A stretch of DNA of 64,000 nucleotides from Pseudisothecium myosuroides (taxonomy: Eukaryota > Streptophyta > Bryopsida > Hypnales > Lembophyllaceae), in contig OX637297.1 of NCBI GenBank assembly GCA_951799445.1, positions 124,001 through 188,000 of the forward strand, read 5' to 3'. A model generated the notes under the pieces. The model was given only the letters and a program-made list of their open reading frames with translations, ran no database searches and was not told where the DNA came from. The position numbers and the translations under genes are program-made. Shown here piece after piece: positions 55,685-64,000 of this stretch; positions within the stretch are counted from its first letter, which is position 1; each line of letters starts with the position of its first letter.

Positions 55685-56937
55685 CACATGGGTTTAAACG
55701 GAATAGGCTTTGGACAGCCGTGAGGGAGCATGGACTGACCATTGCCGTCTCTCTTCCAAAGGCGTTTAGAAGGTTTATCAGACGGCAACCAGTTTGAATC
55801 AACTGCTGACCTTTTGAAGTTCATGACGAGGACCCCATCAGTGTCCACGTAGAACTTGAACAGGTGCATTTCCTCCAATCCAATTAATCTTTCCCCGCGA
55901 TCACATTGGTAACCCTCTATGAATGACTTGAAATCCCCCACCTCCTATATGAACTTCGACATAAAAGACAGTTTTTGGGACTGCATGAAGGCTTTCATGA
56001 GGTTAGTGAAAATAAAAGTGTTCTTGGTCTTCAGGGCCTTGGAAAAGTGACTGAAATATGCATTGATGTCCTTGTAAGTGTGTTTGACTAGTAGAAACCC
56101 AACCGGAATTTCCTTGAAGACACCTCGTGCAGGGAGCAAGCATAAGAACGCCATCATATATTTGTTCTTATTATCCTTGGCAGAGTTGTCAAGCTGAAGA
56201 TATATATTTTCAGGAAGGGGGGTACTTCCGACCCAAGCTCCAGATTTAGTGAGGGTTAGGCTGTCCATACATCTAGACTTTTTTCTAAATAGTGCCTCGA
56301 ACAATGAGTTAGTCGGCGGATATGGAAAGAGGTCGCCTGCCTCTTGAATAGGTGGACCTTCCAGTTGGCGCAACAACCTTGCCAAAGACAAAATGGTGAA
56401 GTTGGAGTCCGCCAACCAGCAAGATGGAGCATAATGGTCATAAGCATTGTCACCATGGCCATGAGCTACCATTCCAGTAATGCTCTTTGGAAGCTGCCCC
56501 AAACTGGCCGTGGCCTTTGTTGTCACCCGCAGTCTAGGTAGAGCCGTCTTGGATGTATCCATCTTGTCGTGAATTATACATAAAATTCTTCGAGGATCTC
56601 GTTTGGATTCCTTACGCCAAGATGCATACAAACGACGGCAAGAAGCTTGGTGATTGAGATGATGAGTCCGCTGCTTCATGAACTCCACGTACTTGGGGTT
56701 TCCTTTCAGAGACTTCAGAATAAATTGTTGTAGATCGTTGCACGTAGTACATTTTGTGAACAAACTTCCAACAGGCTTAATGGAGACGTTGAAGTGCTCC
56801 CTCTTGAGTCTACTAATAATTGACTGGCTCACGGGTGGCAGACCATAGTCGGCATTCAACTGCACATCTAGAACTGGTACGCTTAAGCATTGGTACAAGC
56901 AAAGGGGAAGGAATGGTAATGACAAGCACTGCTCCAA
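55685..56937 (-). pseudogene. DUF7869-type protein, truncated
   Basis: One minus frame from at least 56937 to about 55685, with one in-frame TAG at 55945-55947. The diagnostic block is YLQLDNSAKDNKNKYMMAF, then FLLVKHTYKDINAYFS, then the region after the stop (DFKSFIEGYQ.., GLEEMHLFKFYVD, LWKRDG, PFKPMWSSEV). DUF7869 proteins are abundant in plant mobile DNA, and the LDN/HTxxDI motifs suggest an RNase-H-like fold; the function is not established. No ATG opens the frame, so the 5' part is missing. The C-terminus stops abruptly against the 5' region of the hAT pseudogene, which implies a recombination or insertion boundary near 55680. Confidence 0.7.
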
Positions 56938-58418
56938 AAGGATGATCGTGACATCTCATGATCATTGATCTTGTTCCCGGGGAGGTCACTGTTGGTGTTT
57001 TAGAAAACTACGTGAGTTAAAAGATAGGGTCCATTTAATTCAAAGTAGAGAAATTTTATATAATATGTAGGGCTACTATAGGGTCCATAAAATGCTACAT
57101 ACTCTATTATATATAAATTAGGATATATAGAAACATCATGTAGTAGGAATTTTTATTAATAAGTTAGCTTTGACAGATAGAGGCCGTGCAAATTTTTCAT
57201 AGTACAATGAGTTAGATGCTCATATAGATGCAAATGGATAATTTCATGTAGATGATAACATGGACATAGTCAAAAAATTCAACAATGAAGAGTAGTTGAT
57301 TGAAATTGTGCCATGGTACTAGTAGTGTATATATCAAAAAAATTAAGTGTAAACATAAGGCATTGACCATAAGTGGCAGAAATTGTTACATTGCACAAAT
57401 AGGGAGGTTTACCTTAGTGGGTTCAACGAACTAAAAACTGTACAACATGAGAATATCTAATGTCTACAATCAATTTAACTTCATGTTTTGAAGCCATAAA
57501 TGATTAATACACTCGTATTAAATGGGATGTTCACGAGATAGTTTTAATGGAGATTCTGAAGTATTCAATGGTAAACTTGTTAGATTTCTCTATATGCCAA
57601 AGGATGTTTTGAAAGAGGAAAAGTCCAAAATTGCCTATTTTGATGCATTGTCCAAAATAAAAAATTAATTTTTTTTTGGAATTTCAACCATTCAAAAGTG
57701 TATTAAACAAGTAAGGCAATGTGTGGAAAAAATTTCAACCCATTTGACTACGTGGATTGAAAGATCATAACATTTGAAGTGATTTTTTTTTTTAAATTCT
57801 TGCAAAATACAACCTGTAGACTTCGAGCCTTCCTTGAGTAAAATTTTTGCACTTCAAAAACATGAGGATTTTGGCCACTCATACATATATGATGTTAGGT
57901 TTATCCATAAAAAAATGTTAGAAGCAAATATAGAGTCTAGCTTACTCTAAGTCAACCTACAATGTAAGGTGTTTAAGTGCATTGGCAATACACTAGACAT
58001 TTTTTGATGATTTCTTGTCTAACGAGGAAATCTTTTATTTGAAATCCAAACAATAAAAAATTAGAGACAAACATTTGGAATATGCGGAAATTTTTTCAAA
58101 AACTTTGTTTTCACATATTGCAAGATAATAGGGTTGAGGGTTTGAAGTAGAAGAAAATGTTTTGTTTGAAGCCACCCCAACATAGCTAGTAAATTTTGAC
58201 TCCTCTTTGTATGTGATTTGAGAATTAACTTTTTTGTTGCTAACTGTATGCCATATTTTATCAGTTACGTACATGCCAAATTTCAAAAGTTATGAGCATT
58301 TTTGCAAAAGGTGTCCGAGAGATGCCCAAATTGCTTAGGTTCTCTAAAAAGTTTGAGGCAACATAACTTTTGATTTCGGGGATTTGAATGTCACTAATTT
58401 CCGGTTGTTGTATTTCAG
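56938..58418. other. AT-rich stretch without a gene; worn TTAA-element remnants at ~57600-58390
   Basis: Phrases such as 'aagtccaaaattgcctattttgatgc', 'gcaatgtgtggaaaaaatttcaa' and 'aacataacttttgatttcgggg' match the TTAA element interior, but no termini are clear. The sequence at 58405-58418 (gttgtatttcag) is a good 3' splice site for the next gene. Confidence 0.4.
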
Positions 58419-59646
58419 TATTCGGAAGGTAATAAAGTGCTAGAAGTTGTGGATTCAGCGCAAGCTAAGACGTTAAGTCAGGTCTTCGCCAAGCAGATTT
58501 GGGACGACAAACATGCGCAGGCTGCACCCCTTCCTCTTATGGAGGCCGAACACGAGGACGAGGAAGTTGAGAGTGATGATGAAGATGTTGTACTTGAAGA
58601 CATCACTCAACACAGACCGGGTTTAGGAACAAGGTCGGTTGAGCACCCTAAGGTTAGTGTGCATTATTTGCTGAACCTTCGTGATATCTCCGGACGTTGG
58701 GCAGCGTATATCTCTCGCATGCGATTCAGGGAGGGCAAACTGAGCTCAGATGTAGTGGAATATTGCCTTTCTCGCAGGCGAAATCTCCGACTCCCTCCCC
58801 TCGGCGAGAGCAACTGATTGATCCGCCAAGTACAGCGGAGGATGCTGACGAAGTTCCCGAAGTTCATTCGGCACAGGCGGACCTGGAAGAGCTGACAGAG
58901 TAGCATGAGAGTATTCCAGAGCCGTTACCAGCCGAAAGAATTGTAATTCCAATATCGAGCGGGTCGTCAGGCAAAGTGAATTCAGGGATCCAATTAACGG
59001 ACCCAAGGATATCCAAGAGGAAGCCGCGTAAGAAGCCGGTCAAGGAACCTGACACTGCAAAAGATACCGGGAGCGCAAAGGCGTCCAAGCAAGCGCGGAA
59101 GACCGTAGGCAAAAATTGAAAGGGGGGAACCTCGAAGTGGACTCCAAGTAAGTTGGTGGTGGAGTGCAAACAGTCGCCAGCGAAGCCGACTGGGAGTCCG
59201 AATCACGAAGCATCAGGCGCGGCAGACACGCTTCTGACTTGTGCCTTGGGACCGTTACCGTCAAAGTCTGACAAGTTGACTCAGCCGCAACAGGAGGATG
59301 AGCAGGTATCTTGTGCTTCAGGAGCTGACAGACAGCTGCCGGACCTCGTCTTATTAACCCTGGGGGACCCTCACCGACCAGCATCGGGGGATCCCACGAT
59401 GACGAAGGAGTCACTGGTCAGGAGCGGGGAGGATGCGGCTGACCTCAGCGAGGGGAGGAAAGAGTCGAAGGGGGATGATGACCACCTCGGATCGGGAGAT
59501 GCCACGATGACGCAAGAGTCTGATGTCAGGAGGCGGGACAGTGACTCCGGACCTACCTCGGAGAGGGAACACGCGATTATAGCACTAGAAAACCTGCATC
59601 GGGGGATCCCACGACGAGCCATGCATTACCTGTCCAGACTGAGTTA
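58419..59646 (+). pseudogene. N-terminal part of a NIF/FCP1-like gene, damaged
   Basis: A 3' splice site (gttgtatttcag) at 58407-58418 precedes an open exon encoding KVLEVVDSAQAK and an acidic run (EDEEVESDDEDVVLED). The frame then changes near 58740. The second frame carries DPPSTAEDADEVPEVHS, an in-frame TAG near 58901, then SKRKPRKKPVKEPDTAKD-like basic sequence and further stops near 59117 and 59149. After that it is open again from about 59153 with Ser/Asp-rich sequence containing SGDPTM repeats. These breaks could be introns, since GT/AG candidates exist, but more likely mark decay. No start codon was identified. Confidence 0.45.
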
Positions 59647-59831
59647 GCTGTCCCTCGATGTAGAGCAGGGAAGGATGACCGAGGCCGGACACCGGGACCT
59701 GAAGGATCGGGGGATCCCACGATCGCTGAAGAGTCAGTGGTCTCAATTCAACATGGCGATCCGGCGGAGAGCGAGGGGGTTGAACACCAAGAAGGAGTGG
59801 TTGCATTGTCTTCGTCGGGGGATCCCACGAT
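59384..59831 (+). repeat. 108-bp (36-residue) coding repeat with TCGGGGGATCCCACGAT core
   Basis: Cores start at 59384, 59492, 59599, 59707 and 59815, so spacings are 108, 107, 108 and 108 bp. Each core encodes SGDPT/SGDAT plus two to five more residues (often ES). Between cores the sequence has diverged. The single 107-bp unit is a 1-bp deletion that shifts the reading frame. Confidence 0.85.
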
Positions 59832-61301
59832 GGTGCCAGAGCGATTGCTCCCGCCGATGGGCATCACGGTTGCTGTACTGAACGACACCCTTGTTAACTT
59901 GGTCCCCCTGAGTCCCAAACCTGTTCCTGGAAGGAAGAGTAAACCTGTCATAGGGCGAGCGAGGATTGTCAACATTGCTTCACTGGCCTCCAGTGTTCAG
60001 CTGGAGGTTGCAAGAGAGGTGGTTCCTGATGATGGTGAGTGCAATTCTGACAAAGTTCTGGAGGCCTTACCTTACGAGGCCAAAGAAATAATGAAGTTTT
60101 GTCTTGTCGATCGTATGAGAGCATTTGGTCATTTACCGAGTCTAAATCACTATGGGAAGATGCGTCTGGATACTGACAAGAAAATTCATTTGGAATCCAT
60201 AAGGCAAGCGAACCGTTTCCTTTACAAGCCCGTCTTTAAATGGATATTTCAGGATGGTCCGCGTGCAGTGTATGAAGGAGGGGATCCACCTGATGCAAAC
60301 GACGAATGGGAGGCAGTGGAACTCGGCGTTAGAGGGAGGAGGGTGGTGCCTTCAAGCGACGACGAGCTTGAGACGGGATCTGTGAGTGCTGACGAGGGGG
60401 AAAGAGGACCAGTGACCACCGACGAGAGAGGAAAGTTGCAAATGCTTGTTGAGAGGAGGGGGGAAGGATCAATGAGTGGCGGCAAGAGGGAAAGAAGACG
60501 ATTGGGCGACGAAAGGAGGGGGGAAGGGTTGCCAGCTTGTAGCGTCCAAGCTCCCAAAGGTAACATGCCTACATTAGTGTCAATGTACATACAAGATAAC
60601 GAATCGTGAATTGGCCGGTCACTGACTCTGTGCTTCTCTTGTATTCTGTAGTTTTTTGAGTGCCTGCTGAACCGGTGGCGAAGTCGTCAAATCAGGTAGA
60701 AAGGCGGCGGTATTATGTGGTCTTTGACCTTAATGGAGTTCTTGTTCACAGGTCATTCAATGAGTTGAACAGACGCATCGTAACACTTCGACCGAATGTT
60801 GGTCAATTACTTGACTATGTGCACAGACATGCAAACATTGCTTTCTGGAGCAGTATGACACCGGCAAATGTGACGAAGGTATTGAATCAAATGCTGCCGG
60901 GGACGTCTGTTAAGGCGAAGCACGTGCCTATTTTCACGCAGGAAGACTGCACAAAGTCGTCCTACAGAGACCCCAAACACCCGGACAGGCCCTACTTCCT
61001 CAAGGATCTATATCATTTCGCCACTAAGTTGGGTTTGAGGTCAACCGAGAATGTTCTCGTTGATGACGATCCACTTAAAAACCTCCTGAACGATTGTCAT
61101 AGCGCCATTTTCCCCCGCAAATTTGAAGGGGATTGGAAAGAGCAGTACCTTGTGGGGGTGCTCAGTCCTTGGCTCACAGGTCTGTTTAAATCACAGGAAG
61201 CTGTGCCGGCGTATGTCAAGAAGCATCCGCTCCACAATGGTCTGCCATCGGCGGTCCCGTTGACCAGACCGGGCTCTGACATTTTGAGGGCAGTAGTTTA
61301 G
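59737..61301 (+). CDS. NIF/FCP1-like HAD-phosphatase domain protein, two exons joined by a phase-1 intron
   Basis: Exon 59737-60559 (open upstream at least to 59578) ends AAAG|GTAACA. Intron 60560-60660 has a T/C-rich 3' end and closes TTTTGAG. Exon 60661-61301 restores the phase exactly. The first exon contains the end of the SGDPT repeat, then a conserved-looking segment (EALPYEAKEIMKFCLVDRMRAFGHLPSL) and an acidic/basic tail. The second exon is the FCP1-homology domain: YVVFDLNGVLVHR (motif I, second Asp replaced by Asn), FWSSMTPANVTKVL (motif II region) and VLVDDDPLKNLLN (motif III). The D-to-N change removes the usual general acid, as in other plant DLNG proteins, so phosphatase activity is doubtful. 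Stop at 61299. Confidence 0.7.
60560..60660 (+). other. intron of the NIF/FCP1-like gene
   Basis: Donor AAAG|GTAACA, 101 bp, pyrimidine-rich 3' part (tgcttctcttgtattctgtag), acceptor TTGAG|TGCC. One base of a codon lies before and two after, so frames match. The earlier AG at 60650 would leave an in-frame TGA. Confidence 0.55.
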
Positions 61302-62439
61302 TTTTGGTTTTTCTTCCTTGACGGACTTCATCATGATATCTCACGATCTCCTTTTGGCATGCATATTATTGCTTGTAGCTTAAAACTCTTGAACATACTG
61401 TAAATATTGTAAATGCATTTTCGAAATACTGGACATTCTTTGTTTGTAGGAGGCATTGATTCAGCCTCGTAGTAAATGTGAAAATAAATTTTTTTCCTAA
61501 ATGCCTTTGATTAAGATAATTATGAGTTTGAAGGGATCACCTTGACCTTGACTATTAATCCGCGTGCATGCACATCTAGAGATCTAATGGTATACCGTGG
61601 AAGTGGATTCTATCAGTAGATCGGACTGTTCTGGGCATTTATCCTTGTCTTTTAAATCTAATGTGAATGCATTTCCGGTGCATGACCCTCACTTAGAATT
61701 GTTTTCTTATTCTTTGTTCGCAGCTTTAATCTAAATTTGGTTCTGAAATTGTTTATCATATTACTCGGAAGAATAGAATTTTTTGAACACTTCATTACAT
61801 TTTAACACTGGGCGTCATCATCCTGCGCGGCAAGCTTCATGAGGAGATCGCACGATACGACGTGACGTGTGAACATTGAAATGTCATTTCTGTCCATGTA
61901 TTGTCCCGTGATATTGTTTTTGTACTTGTGGATGACAGTGAAGTTGTAGTTGTGCTTCTACTGTTTGTTTGGGAGTTCTACTGCAGTTCCGGTTTGCTGA
62001 AGTACGGATTTGAAATTGATACTTTTGACCTCTCTCTTCGGCTTGATCGGAAGATCTCATGATCATTTTCCCTTGCATCAAATTATTAGTCTTAGGCGGA
62101 TTATGTAATGTCCATTTTTGTTGCTTCAATCGAATGCAATTGAATTTCTGCTGCGTAACTTCCTTTGCTCGAGTTTTTTCGGTCTTCTAGTATGTCACCC
62201 TAAACCTTTTTTTGTATTTGATGCGAATTCTAAATCTGCATCCCTTGTTAGTGTTGTATTCTGGGCTGCAGTGACACCGTAGAAGTATTGCTAATTTCCT
62301 TGTACTATGCAGCAAATAAGACATTCAGTCGCTGTTCTTCAAATAACTACCCATGCGTATTTTCAATTAGCGGTTCTATTGTATTGCATATTGGTCGGGG
62401 GATCTCACGATCAATTGACGTCATTTTCTGTATGTACAT
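61302..62439. other. no gene; spaced GATCYCACGAT-like motifs
   Basis: AT-rich DNA with relatives of the upstream core motif: ATATCTCACGATC at ~61336, AGATCGCACGAT at ~61845, AGATCTCATGATC at ~62051 and GGATCTCACGATC at ~62399. Confidence 0.45.
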
Positions 62440-62954
62440 GTCTGCGTGCTGAGGCTTACTTGGTCTTTGCAGAAGGCAATGCTCTTAGTACTAATAGGGG
62501 ATCTCTGCGTGAAGGGCGGTGTGGCGGATCTCCCACAGAATATCGAAATTCGGCCCGGCTTCCATGGTCTTCTCCGACATTTTGTTGAAGAAACTCACTG
62601 TGGTTTGTGGTCCGCAATGCAACCTTCAACACTGGCCGCTCTTCTTTGACGTATTCTACCGCTAGAAATTCTGTCAAGGTTTCTATTTTTTGCCGGGTCT
62701 GACAATCCACGGAAGAACCAGGTGTATCCCATCGTCGTGCAATACTAAAGACTGTCTTGAACATTCCTCGGACGCGCAGGGTACTCTTGAATAACAGTGT
62801 TGTAATGCTTGTCTTAGATCCTCTTGATTGGGAACGTCCGCACTTGCTTCGACCGGCGTTGCATGTGAGGGATGATGTAGATCCTGTAGAGTTAGATCGG
62901 CCGCACATTATAGCACCACCTTTTGATTGGTCTTGGGCCCCAAAAAACATGTAG
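62440..62954 (+). pseudogene. possible second NIF/FCP1-like fragment, decayed
   Basis: After a 3' splice-like 'ggtctttgcag' (~62471) an open stretch encodes IEIRPGFHGLLRHF and CGLWSAMQPSTLAALL, which parallel RPNVGQLLDYV and AFWSSMTPANVTKVL in the neighbouring gene. A stop follows near 62649. A further open piece to 62954 (PHIIAPPFDWSWAPKNM) has no clear match. Motifs I and III are not recognisable. Confidence 0.4.
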
Positions 62955-64000
62955 TTGGAAGTGGACTAGCTGGGTTATTTATCATAATTATGCCTATAAG
63001 GCACCTGTTTGTTGCATCCAATTGATTATATAAGTGGCGAATCCACCTTTTCTATCTGACTGTGATTACACCTTACCAAATGTTTGTAATTGCATTATGT
63101 TGCTTCATCAAATCTTTTGTGTTATGTGATACTTTGGGAAGTATCTTCTGGGCTCTCCCGATCTGTGATGTCGCATATTAATGCAACCCCGGATACAAAT
63201 GTACCGCTTACAGCAAATGTCGGAGTTGACATCATCTCAAATTCATTGATTTGTTCGAACACTCTATCCCGAAGGAGTATATTTCCTTGCATCGAGAAAT
63301 CTCCAGACCACTTAGCATCCCAAAGTGGTTTAAATCTCCTTTGAACGGCATTACGGACTCATTGTACATACCATCGAGAAGATCTCCCGATGGACAGGAC
63401 CTTCACAAAGTCCAGAATTCCCCGTAAATTCCAGAAGTAGTTAAATATGGCATAATTGGCTCAACTAGAACTTTGTGCGCCTCCATGCCTACTCTGTTGC
63501 CAACGCCAATAGACACCTACTCCACACTCCACAGCCTGCTCCGCCTGTTCACGTGTGCAAACAAAAAGAGCAAGCTCCAGGTTCTTTTCGAGTTATGAAC
63601 CAGGTGACTAGATTGGAACTCTTTAGCTCTGAATTCCCGCCATGAATTTTGAAATCACCAAGCATTCCTTGTTTTTGAATGTTGGATGCGTTCTTGAATG
63701 TCGTGCCACAATCAACAACGATTGGGGGGTACGTGCGGTCCTTCACTTTGGAAGTTGATTGCATTTTCAAATTCTGTACATCTCCGACTACAAGGAGGGA
63801 GGGCGTGGGGCTCTTGACTTTGTGACTGGGACTTCGCAAATCTAGTCTTTATTGAAATTTTGATTCTTCACTGACATTTTGAAATTTGCCGCATTCAAGG
63901 ATGGTATCATTGCACCATTTTCTAGGAGTCAATGATGCTTTGAGCAAAGCCGATCAAACTGTGAAAACTTTTACTCACTCGAATGTCACACGCTTCCCCA
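62955..64000. other. no recognisable gene
   Basis: Short frames only, with a worn copy of the motif (AGATCTCCCGATGG) near 63380. No right terminus matching 3105 was found. Confidence 0.4.

Overview
This window looks like transposon-packed nuclear DNA of a land plant. The evidence is an Arabidopsis-type interstitial telomere repeat (CCCTAAA), a Ty3/Gypsy-type gag and retropepsin, plant-style hAT transposases, a DUF7869 protein, a plant-type NIF/FCP1 phosphatase with a DLNG motif, and long AT-rich intergenic DNA. The family mix recalls a non-seed plant (liverwort, lycophyte or fern), but I cannot name the species.

The layout is a nest of elements. The outermost layer is the left end of a hAT-like element at 3105. 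Its likely degraded transposase lies at 52308-55618. A very large, apparently non-autonomous LTR retrotransposon (3255-50271, minus orientation) is inserted in its GC-rich subterminal array. That retroelement has 5-kb LTRs, an exact 5-bp target duplication (GGCGG), a primer-binding site, an unidentified leading ORF, gag and retropepsin. I found no reverse transcriptase, RNase H or integrase.

The gag reading frame of the retroelement is itself split by a 28.6-kb insertion (13603-42237). This insertion has 11-bp terminal inverted repeats and an 8-bp target duplication (7/8 identical). Removing it restores the gag frame. It carries four transcription units: a hAT transposase (minus), a large coiled-coil/RING-H2 protein (minus), a protein with a ubiquitin-interacting-motif-like helix (plus) and a protein-kinase-like protein (plus). 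Each unit has a TATA box about 230-290 bp before its ATG, placed next to an array of GGTCGG/CCGACC motifs. The same motif fills both ends of the insertion. The RING and UIM proteins share a homologous N-terminal domain. I read this as a giant, gene-bearing hAT-type transposon with ubiquitin- and kinase-themed cargo. It is the most interesting object here. All four genes carry in-frame stop codons, most easily explained as C-to-T decay of methylated DNA, so this copy is probably inactive.

Scattered through the AT-rich DNA are about ten copies of a 0.93-0.97-kb element bounded by TTAA + CCCCTAAAG inverted termini, some nested in others. The right flank (55.7-63 kb) holds a truncated DUF7869 gene and a spliced but damaged NIF/FCP1-like gene. 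The latter has a 36-residue repeat whose core DNA motif also recurs in non-coding DNA. A probable second, decayed NIF-like fragment follows. The remaining sequence is AT-rich with no gene that I can support.
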